Positions 40,400 to 49,526 are shown, counted from the stretch's first letter. The stretch: 64,000 bases of DNA from JAMXLO01 sp963719805 (GCA_963719805.1 CAVRDF010000003.1:372001-436000), one strand, 5' to 3'. The notes: a model not told the origin generated them from the sequence alone. Made by a program: numbers and translations.

Positions 40400-40960
40400 T
40401 CAATCCTTTAGTAAGCGCGCTGTCCAGTCGCCGACAGCGTCGCCGCTGCTCATGCCGGCTTCCACCAGACCATCCACCATGAATGTCGGCGACACATGGA
40501 TACCGTTCTGGCGGGCGTATTTGCAGTGCCATTTGATCTCACGGTCGAGATCGGGGATGGCGAACGCCGCGGCGAGCGCGACACCACTGTAGTTTTCGAT
40601 GCGCGCGATGATGTCGTTCGGGGTGGCGTCCAAGTTGGCGCCGCGGCAATGGCGCTCGAACTCGAATTCCTCGCGATGCGCCGCAATGGCTGCCATCACG
40701 GATTTCGCCGCCGCCTTGCCAGCGGAGAGTGTTGAGGCGGCGAGGATGCAGCGCACGATCACGCCCGAATACATATGCCATGGTTGCGACTGGAGACGGA
40801 CCTTGATGGTGATCCGGTCTTCGCCGGCCTGGACCAGCAAGTCGTCGAACTTGCCGAAGGCGCGGCAGGAGAACGGGCAGGTGGGCTCGAGGAATGCTTC
40901 GAATACGCGGGGTCCGTGGCCCCAGACCAGAGGATCGGCACGCCATGCGGTATGGCTCAT
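40400..40960 (-). CDS. DsbA-like thioredoxin-fold protein
   Basis: 186-residue thioredoxin-fold protein with redox motif CPFSC in EPTCPFSCRAFGK (residues ~26-38) and the DsbA-type cis-Pro region VSPTFMVDG near the C-terminus. There is no signal peptide, so it is probably cytoplasmic, like the DsbA-family (FrnE/HCCA-isomerase-like) proteins. ATG 40960 has GGAGTAG just upstream. The residue before the first active Cys is Thr and the second Cys is conserved, so redox activity is likely. Confidence 0.87.
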   Translation of the reverse strand: MSHTAWRADPLVWGHGPRVFEAFLEPTCPFSCRAFGKFDDLLVQAGEDRITIKVRLQSQPWHMYSGVIVRCILAASTLSAGKAAAKSVMAAIAAHREEFEFERHCRGANLDATPNDIIARIENYSGVALAAAFAIPDLDREIKWHCKYARQNGIHVSPTFMVDGLVEAGMSSGDAVGDWTARLLKD

Positions 40961-41057
40961 GCGCTACTCCTACCAAGCAGCCGTTGCCTCCGGCAATTAT
41001 GAGTGCTGGACCAGGCATCGGCCGCGCGCCAAGTTGGTGGACGGATGCAACGCTTGG

Positions 41058-41530
41058 ATGTCCGACATGGTAAGGCCCTCAAATACATCCGGCTCCGGCG
41101 CGACTGCCAGCCGGTCGTTCGCCAAGTTCTGCGCAGAGTTGGACTATGAAGCGCTGCCGCCGGTCGCCATCGAGCGGGTGAAGCACTTCTTCATCGACTG
41201 CATCGGCATTGCACTGCACGCCTCAACTTTGGATTCCAGCCAACCTGCCCGCAGGTTTGCGGGACAGCGCCGATCCGCGGGGGAGCAACACTTCTGGGCC
41301 GTCCCGATCTGGTCAGTGCTCACTGGGCGGCCTTTGCCAACGCGATGGCGGCGCATAGCATGGAATTGGACGACACATATCTACCCGGTTCGATCCATAA
41401 CGAGTCGTTTGTATTCTCACCCAGCCTGGCGCTCGCTGAGGAGAGAGGCATCAGCGGCAAGCGGTTCGTAACCGCCATCGTTGCTGGCTTTGAAGTCGCC
41501 TGCCGTGTTGCTGCGGCCTTGCAGCCGTAG
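41058..41530 (+). pseudogene. Truncated MmgE/PrpD-family gene remnant
   Basis: N-terminal third of an MmgE/PrpD (2-methylcitrate dehydratase-like) protein: FAKFCAELDYEALPPVAIERVKHFFIDCIGIALH, then, after a frame change in GGGGG (41279-41283), TLLGRPDLVSAHWAAFANAMAAHSMELDDT and SPSLALAEERG, to a TAG at 41528-41530. The family is ~450 residues; here ~155 remain, the rest is missing, and the HxlR gene follows. Unlike the other broken genes this one is truncated, so it is a true pseudogene. Confidence 0.72.
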
Positions 41531-41552
41531 GCAGTGGCGAAGCCGTTTTGAA

Positions 41553-41915
41553 TTAGCGAGAGTTGCGCTCACGTGGCTCATGCATTGTGTGGCGTTGGCC
41601 CCACTGCAAGAGCGCCTTGAGCACCGGCCGGAGATCGTTGCCCCGATCGGTCAGCAGATACTCTGCCCGCGGCGGGTGCTGCTCATAGAAGCGCCGCTCG
41701 ACGATGCCCGCCTCTTCGAGGCGCTTCAGCCGGCTGGACAGGGTCGTCGGGCTTATCCCCTGCAATGAGTGCCCGAAGTCCTGAAATCTGCGCGGCCCGC
41801 TCGTCATCAGGTCGCGCAGAATAAGGATCGTCCAGCTATCGCCGACGATGTCGAGCGTGCGCGCCACGGGGCACGGATTCGGCGATGCAATGGCTGGCGG
41901 CTTGGCGGATTTCAT
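41553..41915 (-). CDS. HxlR-family winged-helix transcriptional regulator
   Basis: 120-residue MarR-like winged-helix regulator of the HxlR family, usually a dimer that senses thiol stress or small molecules. NPCPVARTLDIVGDSWTILILRDLM (N-terminal), the recognition helix GISPTTLSSRLKRLEEAGIVERRF, then the wing YLLTDRGNDL. The single Cys in NPCPV matches the redox Cys of this family. ATG 41915 chosen (MKSAKPPAI); the frame continues 5' into the operator region. Divergent from a membrane-protein gene, with palindromic sites between them. Confidence 0.9.
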   Translation of the reverse strand: MKSAKPPAIASPNPCPVARTLDIVGDSWTILILRDLMTSGPRRFQDFGHSLQGISPTTLSSRLKRLEEAGIVERRFYEQHPPRAEYLLTDRGNDLRPVLKALLQWGQRHTMHEPRERNSR

Positions 41916-41949
41916 CGCGGCCAGGGTAACCGAATGATGCAATTTTGGG

Positions 41950-41989
41950 TAGTGACTATCAATAGAGTAGTAACTATTATACTGGTAGT
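41950..41989. promoter_or_regulatory. Putative HxlR operator array
   Basis: TAGTGACTA (41950-41958) and TAGTAACTA (41968-41976) are two near-identical AGT-N-ACT palindromes with centres 18 bp apart. A third, ACTGGTAGT (41981-41989), is related but inverted. TATTAT/TATACT (41975-41983) beside them resembles a -10 box of the membrane-protein promoter. Such clustered ACT-AGT dyads are the expected target of the adjacent HxlR regulator. Confidence 0.6.
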
Positions 41990-42007
41990 CATGAGGAGGA
42001 CCCACCG

Positions 42008-42853
42008 ATGACCACTGCGGCCTTGCCTGCTGGAATGGTCCCGCCCAGCCCCGCTCTGCGCAGCCTGCTCTGGCTCATTCCTCTGACTGCGCTGTGGACG
42101 CTGCTGATAGTCTGGCAGCCGGCCATCGCCGGCAGCGGCGTGCCGGCAGCGGCTGTCCGATTGCTGACCTATGGGCTGATCGCGATGGGACTTTGGCTCG
42201 GTTTGGAGGGCGTGAACCTCACGCAGGGTCAACGCCGCTCGACCTGGCTGGGGATCATGGTGCCCTTCACGCTGTGGGCCGCCGTAGCCTGGAGCGCCGC
42301 CATCAACGGCGTCTTCCGCCCGGCCTTCTCGATGCTGCCGCTTCTGCCGCTGGCGATCTTCCTGCCGGTGATCGTCGGTGCGCCGCTCCTGCTGTTGTCG
42401 AAGCGGGTGGGACAGGTGCTCGACGCGATGCCGGCGGCTTGGCTTGTCGCTCTTCAGGTTTACCGGCTGTTCGGCAGCGTCTTTCTGGCAGGCGCGTTGG
42501 GCGGGCTCTTGCCTAGCCTGTTTGGTTTGCCGGCGGGAATTGGCGATGTCCTGACAGGTCTGTTCGCCGTGCCCACGGCGATCGCCGTGGCCAACGGCTC
42601 GGCCGAGGGCCGGAAGTCGGCCATCATCTGGAACTTTTTCGGCCTGGTTGACTTCGCCATCGCGATCACCCTGGGGACGATAACCTCCCCCGGGCCATTG
42701 CAGTTGATCGTGCCGTCTGTGCCAAGCATCGGCGCCGGGGTTTATCCGACCGTGCTCACACCGGCGTTCGTGGTGCCATGCTCGATCCTGCTGCACCTCC
42801 TGTCGCTCCGGCAGCTTTGGCGGCGCGGCAGGGTGGAGACGACGCGACGCTGA
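42008..42853 (+). CDS. Polytopic membrane protein, HxlR-linked
   Basis: 281-residue integral membrane protein with about seven to eight hydrophobic segments (first at ~19-40). No family is recognised; an alkane-hydroxylase/desaturase-type metal motif is absent. A strong GAGGAGG site (41993-41999) precedes ATG 42008. Divergent from HxlR and sharing the operator array, so it is probably repressed by that regulator. Confidence 0.7.
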   Translation: MTTAALPAGMVPPSPALRSLLWLIPLTALWTLLIVWQPAIAGSGVPAAAVRLLTYGLIAMGLWLGLEGVNLTQGQRRSTWLGIMVPFTLWAAVAWSAAINGVFRPAFSMLPLLPLAIFLPVIVGAPLLLLSKRVGQVLDAMPAAWLVALQVYRLFGSVFLAGALGGLLPSLFGLPAGIGDVLTGLFAVPTAIAVANGSAEGRKSAIIWNFFGLVDFAIAITLGTITSPGPLQLIVPSVPSIGAGVYPTVLTPAFVVPCSILLHLLSLRQLWRRGRVETTRR

Positions 42854-42881
42854 TACTGCGCGCGCAGGAGGGCTCACGCCG

Positions 42882-43073
42882 ATGAGCATGTCTGTGCAAG
42901 GCGAGTTGCTGGTACCATCGCTGGCGCGCTACCTCGCCGACTATGCGGACATCCGGCGGGTCACGGTATCGCCGGCTGATCCCGTTGAGATCGATTTCTT
43001 CGACATGGCGCACCGCGTCTTGCTGTGGGTGACCGGCGGAACGACGCTGTGTCAGCGGTCCTCGGATACATGA
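42882..43073 (+). CDS. Small hypothetical protein (63 aa)
   Basis: 63-residue product from ATG 42882, with CAGGAGGG ~10 nt upstream supporting translation. It has an alternating hydrophobic/charged pattern (SLARYLADYADIRRVTVS, EIDFFDMAHRVLLWVTGG) and no signal peptide. Directly after the membrane-protein gene, possibly in the same operon. Function unknown; it may also be a truncated remnant. Confidence 0.45.
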   Translation: MSMSVQGELLVPSLARYLADYADIRRVTVSPADPVEIDFFDMAHRVLLWVTGGTTLCQRSSDT

Positions 43074-43150
43074 GAGCGCGGTCGAAGCCGTAGGCCATTG
43101 GATGTAGTCACCGGCACAAATTCACAAAGCGAAACGAAGTCTTTACCTCG

Positions 43151-43170
43151 GTAGACCAGCATTGGTCTAT
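43151..43170 (+). promoter_or_regulatory. Inverted repeat abutting the GH10 start codon
   Basis: TAGACCA (43152-43158) and TGGTCTA (43163-43169) form a perfect 7-bp dyad with a 4-nt loop, extending by weaker pairs. It ends 2-3 nt before the apparent GTG start at 43172, where a ribosome site should be. It could be an operator or an mRNA hairpin governing initiation. Confidence 0.4.
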
Positions 43171-43171
43171 C

Positions 43172-45322
43172 GTGCATCGAACCCTGGAGAATTGCGTACC
43201 GCCGCGTGCGCGCGTTGCTGGTGCTGCGCTGCTGCTGCTGGTTCATGCGGCTGGTGCCACACCAGCCGCCGGTGCGCCCCAAGAGGCTCGCGTCGTGCTG
43301 CACGGGCAGGTGACCGATGTGCGAGGCAAGCCTCTACAGGGTGCATATCTCAGCGTTACGGACCATGCGGGGAATCCGCTGGGTAGTGGCCAATCGTCAG
43401 ACGATGGCCGCTACGAAATCAGCGTGGCGACTGCCGGCGACTATCGCGTCTGGGCTGGCAAGAGCGCCAACGATGGGTATCAGTACATACCGCAGATCAA
43501 GTCCGCAGAGGGTCTGACCGGTGATTTCAAGCTCGAAGTGGGCGCCAATCTCGTGCTTGCCGCCTACGACCCCAATGGCAGGCGGCTTACCAACGGCGAC
43601 TTCAATCATGTGAGCGGAGGCCGCGTATTCGTGACGGACCTGGCCGGAAACCCGGCGCCGGGCTCCCTGGCTGCGGTACCTGGGCAAAATGCTTCGGACT
43701 GGCGGTGGGACTCAGGCTGGCCCGCGATCATTGTCGCACCGGGCAAGCGCTATCGCGTTCTGGTGCAATATGAACTGCCCCAGGTTGGCAAACTTCTCTT
43801 CACGTTGGACAACGCGGGCGCGGGCTATCTTGTTGACCAGGCCGGCGGCCGGTCGGAGCTCAATCTGAATCGTGAAATCGCTCGGTCCAGTCTGGCCAGC
43901 GTTGCCAGCCTGGAGCGCGGGCGCGACGCCGCCGAGGCTGCAGCGTCGATCCGGCAGGGTTCGCAATACTTGAAGGAGGGAGACGCGGCACTCGCGATGA
44001 ATCCGCCCGACGCGGCACGGGCAACGAACAGCTATGCTCTATCGGTCAAAGCGTCGCTCGACGCGCACGAAAATCTGGTGCTGGCTCGAGCCAAGGCGGA
44101 CATCGAGCGCAACCGCAAGGGCGACGCCCAGGTCACCGTGCTCACCGCGAGCGGCAGACCCGTTCCAGGCGCCAAGGTGATATTCGAGCAGACGGCGAAC
44201 GACTTTCTGTTTGGCGCACATCCGCTTGGCCGAAGCGGTTCGTATGACCCCCGCCTCGCTGCCAGTATGCGCGACATGGGGATCAATAAATCGTACGTCA
44301 CCGCGCGATGGGGACGCATTCAGTCCGGAATCGGACAATTCGATTGGGACAACATCGACGCATACCAGCAGCCTGCCAAACAGAGCAGAGACGGATTCGG
44401 TTTGATCGGTGCGCTGAGTATGTGGTTCACCTCAAACCCGGATTTTTCGCCGGCTTACCTTCGCACCGCACGGTTTCCTGTCTTGCGGGATGCCGTCTAC
44501 CAATACGCCTATACAATGGCGCAGCGGTATGCCGGCAGCATAGACGTCTGGGAGCTGAACGAGCTCAACCTTGAGAATGCCAATTCCTTCAACCTCAATT
44601 GGCAGCAACGGGTTGAGATCGGTCAGGTTTTTGCCAAGGCAGTGAAGTCGGCCAATCCGTCCGCGCACATCATGAGCGGTTCGCTCGCTTTGAGGTACGA
44701 TGCCACGGACAGCCATTCACTGACCGAGCTACTGCAGGCAGGCGTTCCTGCCGACGTCGTGGGCATCGAGCTTTACCAGGCTGGGGTTAACGCGGATGGG
44801 GTCGGACCGATCGGTTTGGATCTTGTGAGCATTGATCGGTTGCTGGACCAATATGCCGGCTACGGCAAACCGGTGCTTGTGAAGGAATTCTCGGTTCCTT
44901 CGAAGCAGGTAGACGGTTCATCCTGGTGGCACCGCACATGGGACGAGGCTCTGCAGTCGGAGTATGTTACCAAGGTCTACACGCTGGCTTTTGCCAATAG
45001 CATGGTGCGTGGCATCACCTGGTCGTGGGGCGTAAGCGATGCCGATGCCTTCATTCATGATGGCGGCCTTCTGGATGACCAGATGCGGCCGAAGCAGGCG
45101 TATTATGCACTGAAGCGGCTGATTGCATCCTGGCGAACCAGGGGCGAGGCGACGACTGACGGCTCGGGTGAGATGTCCTGGCGCGGGTTTGGTGGCACCT
45201 ATCAGGTCAGAATCGAGAAGGATGGGCGCGAACTGGCACGCACCACCATCAAAATGCCGGAGCGGGAGCAATCCCGCTATGTGGTCCGGTTAACGAACAG
45301 GGATCTCGCGCAGACAGACTGA
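43172..45322 (+). CDS. GH10 xylanase-like secreted protein with N-terminal CarboxypepD_reg-like domain
   Basis: 716 residues. A hydrophobic N-terminus (ARVAGAALLLLVHAAGA) suggests export. A carboxypeptidase-regulatory-like beta-domain follows at ~45-120 (LHGQVTDVRGKPLQGAYLS). From ~310 a GH10-type TIM barrel is recognised: FEQTANDFLFGAH, WGRIQ, acid/base Glu464 in WELNELN, and nucleophile Glu572 in VKEFSVP. Usual GH10 motifs are WDVVNE and ITELD, so this is a divergent member. Start GTG 43172 lacks a visible ribosome site. It lies opposite the UXS/GT2/epimerase operon, so its natural target may be that operon's polymer rather than plant xylan. Confidence 0.82.
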   Translation: MHRTLENCVPPRARVAGAALLLLVHAAGATPAAGAPQEARVVLHGQVTDVRGKPLQGAYLSVTDHAGNPLGSGQSSDDGRYEISVATAGDYRVWAGKSANDGYQYIPQIKSAEGLTGDFKLEVGANLVLAAYDPNGRRLTNGDFNHVSGGRVFVTDLAGNPAPGSLAAVPGQNASDWRWDSGWPAIIVAPGKRYRVLVQYELPQVGKLLFTLDNAGAGYLVDQAGGRSELNLNREIARSSLASVASLERGRDAAEAAASIRQGSQYLKEGDAALAMNPPDAARATNSYALSVKASLDAHENLVLARAKADIERNRKGDAQVTVLTASGRPVPGAKVIFEQTANDFLFGAHPLGRSGSYDPRLAASMRDMGINKSYVTARWGRIQSGIGQFDWDNIDAYQQPAKQSRDGFGLIGALSMWFTSNPDFSPAYLRTARFPVLRDAVYQYAYTMAQRYAGSIDVWELNELNLENANSFNLNWQQRVEIGQVFAKAVKSANPSAHIMSGSLALRYDATDSHSLTELLQAGVPADVVGIELYQAGVNADGVGPIGLDLVSIDRLLDQYAGYGKPVLVKEFSVPSKQVDGSSWWHRTWDEALQSEYVTKVYTLAFANSMVRGITWSWGVSDADAFIHDGGLLDDQMRPKQAYYALKRLIASWRTRGEATTDGSGEMSWRGFGGTYQVRIEKDGRELARTTIKMPEREQSRYVVRLTNRDLAQTD

Positions 45323-45341
45323 AGGGCCACTCTCCCCGGAC

Positions 45342-45731
45342 TTACTCAACGTTCAGCATGAACTTCCATTGCGCTGCGCCGATGTCCCGGCGAATGAACA
45401 GGACCCTCCCGGAGAGTTGCGACTGATCGACAATCACCAGCTTCCCGGGACCGGATTCCACTGAATGGGCAAGCTCGATCTCGCAGGCATTGGTTTTGAA
45501 CTGCTCTTCGCTGGCGGCGCAAAGAGATAACGCCGCCCCGGCCGTCAGCGTTTGGAATGAGAACTTGAGCGTCCAATGCTCTGAGCCCGTTACCGGGAAG
45601 GTTGTAAGCAGGTAATATTTAGCACCTGCCGGCACGGCGCCCGTTATTGCCACCGAAGCCATCGAAGGCCGTGGTGTTGTCATGGTGAGCGCCGCCGCAA
45701 GGATCAGAAGCGTTGCTATGCCGAGCCGCAT
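45342..45731 (-). CDS. Small secreted hypothetical protein
   Basis: 129 residues from ATG 45731, preceded by GAGGGCGAAG. A Sec signal peptide (MRLGIATLLILAAALTMTTPRPSMA) is followed by a beta-rich domain (YYLLTTFPVTGSEHWTLKFSFQTL) with two Cys (SLCAAS, NACEIEL). Last in the UXS-GT2-epimerase order, 32 nt after the epimerase stop, so possibly a periplasmic component of the polysaccharide system. Function unknown. Confidence 0.6.
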   Translation of the reverse strand: MRLGIATLLILAAALTMTTPRPSMASVAITGAVPAGAKYYLLTTFPVTGSEHWTLKFSFQTLTAGAALSLCAASEEQFKTNACEIELAHSVESGPGKLVIVDQSQLSGRVLFIRRDIGAAQWKFMLNVE

Positions 45732-45763
45732 TCTTCGCCCTCGTATGTACATGGCCAGCAGCT

Positions 45764-46882
45764 TCAATGCAGCAGCACATGCTTTTCCAGATCTGCGACT
45801 GCCACCCGCAAATGATCGGTGCTGTGCTGGGTTCCGATCCATTGCAGCAACTCCTCTATTCCTTGCTCCAGAGCGTGGCGTGGCCGGTAACCGAGGTCCT
45901 CGCCGATACGCGCGATGTCCGCGAAGCAGTGGCGGATATCGCCAGCGCGATACCGCCCGACGATTTCGGGAGGCTCGATGAAGCCGAGCCGTCTGGACAG
46001 GAGGTTTACGATATCCAAGACGGTAATGGGGTTCCCAGCACTGACATTATAGACCTGCCCAGCCGCCTGATCGCTGTGCAAGGCGAGCAGGTTGGCTTGC
46101 ACGATGTCAGAAACGTGGACGAAATCCCTGGCCTGAAGGCCATCCTCGAAGATCAATGGCCGGTGACCGTTCATCAACTGCGAACAGACAATGGCAAGGA
46201 GGCCAGTATATGGGTTGGAAAGTGCTTGCCGTGGTCCGTAGGTATTGAAGTAGCGCAGTGCTACCGCCGGAATACCATAGGTGGCTCCGGTTACCAGAAA
46301 AAGCTCCTCCTGGTCGCGCTTGGTAACCGCATATACGGAACTAGGAGCAAGCGGCTTGACCTCGCGCGTCGCTGTGGGCCGGAGCGGGGAGCCATCGCAG
46401 TCCGGCAGCTCCCACCGGTGTTCCTCCAACTGCTGGATCGGACGGGGTTGCGGGTAGACGATAGTACCGGTTGAACTGAGATAGGCGCCTTCGCCATAAA
46501 CCGACATCGACGATGCGACAACGATCTTGCGGATGCGATCGCGCCGTTCGACGATTGCCTGCAACAACACTGCTGTGCCGAGGCAGTTTACTTCAACGTA
46601 GCGTGGCATTTCATACATCGACTGCCCTACCCCGACTACGGCTGCTTCATGGAAGACAGCGTCGACACTCACGAGCGCCCTGGCGACCGCAGCGGGATCA
46701 CGAACATCGCCAACGTGTAATTCGGCGTCGCGGGCGAGATAACCTGGCCTTTGCCGCTCCGGCCCGTGCACCTGAGGGTCGAGGTTATCGAGGATACGGA
46801 CCTCGTGCCCATCATCGAGGAGTGCGTCGACCAGGTGCGAACCGATAAAACCGGCCCCGCCCGTCACCAAGACGTGCATCAT
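45764..46882 (-). CDS. NAD-dependent nucleotide-sugar epimerase/dehydratase (extended SDR)
   Basis: 372-residue extended SDR. NAD motif TGGAGFIG (7-14) and active-site YAVTK with Tyr184 and Lys188. HVGDVRD and HEAAVVGVGQSMYEM recall UDP-glucose/UDP-xylose 4-epimerase-like proteins. It could interconvert UDP-xylose and UDP-arabinose, or UDP-Glc and UDP-Gal, in polymer-precursor synthesis; this is inferred from the neighbouring UDP-xylose synthase. ATG 46882 overlaps the TGA of the GT2 gene. Confidence 0.88.
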   Translation of the reverse strand: MMHVLVTGGAGFIGSHLVDALLDDGHEVRILDNLDPQVHGPERQRPGYLARDAELHVGDVRDPAAVARALVSVDAVFHEAAVVGVGQSMYEMPRYVEVNCLGTAVLLQAIVERRDRIRKIVVASSMSVYGEGAYLSSTGTIVYPQPRPIQQLEEHRWELPDCDGSPLRPTATREVKPLAPSSVYAVTKRDQEELFLVTGATYGIPAVALRYFNTYGPRQALSNPYTGLLAIVCSQLMNGHRPLIFEDGLQARDFVHVSDIVQANLLALHSDQAAGQVYNVSAGNPITVLDIVNLLSRRLGFIEPPEIVGRYRAGDIRHCFADIARIGEDLGYRPRHALEQGIEELLQWIGTQHSTDHLRVAVADLEKHVLLH

Positions 46883-48414
46883 TTTTCTCCTGTGGAATCT
46901 GATGTCTGTCCAACCGTCTCCGGCCTGCTCCCGCGCGGGATGGTGCTCGATGGTTCCATCTCAAGCGGGCGCACTATTGATGCCGGACGGGCTACCGCGC
47001 CGAGCTTTTTCTTCAGTGCGTCAACACCCGCTTCGCCGATGTGGTGATCGGCATCGTATTTCTGTGTTCGCAGCCACGCCTTTCCGCGATCCGCCAGGAA
47101 CATGAAAAAGCCGAGGATGATCGGGATGGTCCAGATTGTGTGATAGATGAACAGGGATATCGGGTTGATGCGCAGCATGTACCAAATTCGCTGCCGCCGT
47201 TCATCCAGCACGAGACGAGTACGGCGCCAGGCGTTCACGTAGATGATCGCCAGTACAACAAAGTAGAGAGCCACATTGATGACGGACAGCGCAATCAGCC
47301 AGAAGGGGTAATGGCCGGCGAGAAAGATGTAGACATAGAGAGCGTACGCGCCTGCGGGCAGACCGATGATGTTGACGGGTAAAGACAGGACCGGGAGGAT
47401 GTTCAGCCTCGCCTGCAGCCTTCGCCAGAATGGCATGCCCATGTAGCTCAGCGGTTTGCCGAGGGACTGGAAGAAGCCGCACATCCAACGGTTCCGTTGA
47501 ATGATACCCCGCACGATCGTGCGCGGTACTTCCTCGATCAAGGGGTCGAATATGACCCCAAGCCGGCGCCCGTTCGCCCACATACGCATGCCAACTTCCG
47601 GATCCTCAATCGTGGTCCAAGGGTTGAACCCGCCGAATTCCTGCAGATCGCGCGCGCGGTAGAACAGGCCCTTGCCCAGCACGTAGTATGGGTGCGAACC
47701 GCCAGCCGACATGTGCGGGTAAATAAGACCGTCCCAGCACATGTGGTCGAATGAGTGCCATGTTGCCGGCATGGAATCGAGCAGATTGCCCGCGACGTTG
47801 CCTGCCTGCAGCACATCGTAGTGCTGCAACCCTGCGGCAGCAGCGCGGAAGTGGTTGGGCGGGGGCATGCTATCGGCGTCGATATAGTCCAGTACCCAGT
47901 CTGACCCGATCTGCTCGATCAGATTGTAGAGCAGATAGATGAGCTGGCGTGTCTTTTTCGGCGGGAGATTTTGCTGCCCGCTGGTCTTGCCATGATGGAA
48001 CCAGTAGGCCTTCGGGTTGTTCGACCACGCGCGCCAGACAACATCCCAACCCGGGTCTGTCGTCGGGGGTACTTGCATGATCTCCAGGAAAGCAAACTGC
48101 CCTTGTAAGCGCTGAAGCGCGGCGATCGTATGATGATCATCGCTGTTCGGAATGGCGATGATCCGATACCGCGATCGGGGATACTCGATCCAACCCAGCG
48201 ACACGAGCGTCGTGGTCATCGTCGCGACGTCTTCCCGCAAGACCGGATAAGCGAGAATGATCAGTGGCAAGTCGCCGGCCGGAAGTTCGCTGCCTTCCGC
48301 TACGTCCACCCAATCGATGCGTAGCAGCAGAAAGTAAAACACCACGGCGAAGCTGCAGAAATAGAGGACCTGCGTTACGGCGTAGCAGGTGACCCAGGGG
48401 TCGGTGACAGACAC
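46879..48414 (-). CDS. Processive family 2 glycosyltransferase, multi-pass membrane protein
   Basis: 511-residue membrane GT2. N-terminal helix (~12-30), GT-A domain with Asp179/Asp181 in DYIDADS, acidic TIEDPE at ~268-273, and the processive QxxRW motif as QRNRW (306-310). At least four C-terminal membrane helices follow (~343-470), the layout of cellulose/hyaluronan-type synthases that polymerise and extrude a polysaccharide. The start is GTG 48414 with no strong ribosome site. The stop overlaps the epimerase start. Likely polymerase of an exopolysaccharide whose precursors come from the flanking enzymes. Confidence 0.87.
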   Translation of the reverse strand: MSVTDPWVTCYAVTQVLYFCSFAVVFYFLLLRIDWVDVAEGSELPAGDLPLIILAYPVLREDVATMTTTLVSLGWIEYPRSRYRIIAIPNSDDHHTIAALQRLQGQFAFLEIMQVPPTTDPGWDVVWRAWSNNPKAYWFHHGKTSGQQNLPPKKTRQLIYLLYNLIEQIGSDWVLDYIDADSMPPPNHFRAAAAGLQHYDVLQAGNVAGNLLDSMPATWHSFDHMCWDGLIYPHMSAGGSHPYYVLGKGLFYRARDLQEFGGFNPWTTIEDPEVGMRMWANGRRLGVIFDPLIEEVPRTIVRGIIQRNRWMCGFFQSLGKPLSYMGMPFWRRLQARLNILPVLSLPVNIIGLPAGAYALYVYIFLAGHYPFWLIALSVINVALYFVVLAIIYVNAWRRTRLVLDERRQRIWYMLRINPISLFIYHTIWTIPIILGFFMFLADRGKAWLRTQKYDADHHIGEAGVDALKKKLGAVARPASIVRPLEMEPSSTIPRGSRPETVGQTSDSTGEK

Positions 48415-48464
48415 AGCTTGAACCTGCCTACCGGCTGCTGCGTCGACGTGTGGCCATCGGCTGG

Positions 48465-49436
48465 CTAGGCATGGTTGTCAGCTTCGGCGAGTTCGCGCTG
48501 GAAGGATTCGATTGTGCGTGCCAGACCAGCCTCCAGATCGATGGCTGGATGCCAGCCAAGCAGTTCCGCGGCGCGCGCGACGTTCGGCCGCCGGCGAATT
48601 GGATCGTCAGGCGGGAAGGGGCAGTGAACGATGCGGGCTGACGTTCCGGTCATTCGGATGACGAGCTGCGCAAGCTGTCCGACTGTGCGTTCGGCGGGAT
48701 TGCCTAGGTTGACTGGCCCGGTGACGCTGTCGTCGGAGCGCATCAGCGCTATCAGGCCGTCCACCATGTCATCGACATAACAAAACGAGCGTGTCTGTGT
48801 GCCGTCGCCGTAAATGGTGATCGGCTTATTGTGCAGCGCCTGGATTATGAAGTTGGAGACGACGCGACCGTCGCCTGGCGCGAGCCGCGGACCGTAGGTA
48901 TTGAAAATGCGCGCGACCTTCAGGCGCACGCCGTGCTGCCGGTGATAATCGAAGCACAGAGCTTCGGCACACCGCTTGCCCTCGTCGTAGCAGGCGCGCA
49001 GGCCGATCGGATTGACGTGACCCCAATATGTCTCCGGCTGCGGATGAACCTGTGGGTCGCCGTATATCTCGCTGGTGGATGCCTGCAACAGGACGGCGCC
49101 GATGTCGCGCGCGAGCCGCAGCAGGTTGATCGCCCCAAGCACGCTGGTTTCGATGGTTCGAACCGGTTCCTGCTGATAATGCAGCGGCGATGCCGGGCAT
49201 GCCAGATTGTATATCTCGTCGACCTCCGCATGAATGGGTTCGCGGACGTCGTGCCGCACCAGCTCGAAGTTGGGATGCTCGAGCAGGTGTTCGACATTGG
49301 CCTTGCAGCCGGTGAAGTAATTGTCGATGCAGAGCACATCGTGCCCTTCGGTCACGAGGCGATCGCACAGATGCGAGCCAATAAATCCCGCTCCGCCTGC
49401 TACGAGAACGCGGCGTGTCATTGCTGTGTTGCGCAT
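48465..49436 (-). CDS. UDP-glucuronate decarboxylase (UDP-xylose synthase)
   Basis: 323-residue extended SDR converting UDP-glucuronate to UDP-xylose. NAD motif GGAGFIG (14-20), NYFTG, HDVREPI, NLACPASPLHYQ, TSEIYGDP, and active-site YDEGKR (Tyr150, Lys154) are all diagnostic of UXS. ATG 49436 or 49421. First gene of the minus-strand operon UXS-GT2-epimerase-small secreted protein; an FNR-type box lies 59-72 nt upstream. It supplies the sugar nucleotide for the linked synthase. Confidence 0.92.
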   Translation of the reverse strand: MRNTAMTRRVLVAGGAGFIGSHLCDRLVTEGHDVLCIDNYFTGCKANVEHLLEHPNFELVRHDVREPIHAEVDEIYNLACPASPLHYQQEPVRTIETSVLGAINLLRLARDIGAVLLQASTSEIYGDPQVHPQPETYWGHVNPIGLRACYDEGKRCAEALCFDYHRQHGVRLKVARIFNTYGPRLAPGDGRVVSNFIIQALHNKPITIYGDGTQTRSFCYVDDMVDGLIALMRSDDSVTGPVNLGNPAERTVGQLAQLVIRMTGTSARIVHCPFPPDDPIRRRPNVARAAELLGWHPAIDLEAGLARTIESFQRELAEADNHA

Positions 49437-49494
49437 GGTCGAATAAACGGTCCGGTTTCCAAAAGGTTAATCGCTCAGTCCGCGGGTCTGCGCC

Positions 49495-49508
49495 TTGACT
49501 CAGATCAA
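49495..49508. promoter_or_regulatory. FNR/FixK-type box upstream of the UXS operon
   Basis: TTGACTCAGATCAA (TTGA-N6-TCAA) is a close match to the FNR/FixK consensus. Centred about 66 bp upstream of the UXS start, it fits a class II-like activator position for a short leader. It lies between the UXS start and the 3' end of the outer-membrane gene. Confidence 0.6.
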
Positions 49509-49526
49509 TCAGTGATTGTGGCCGTG

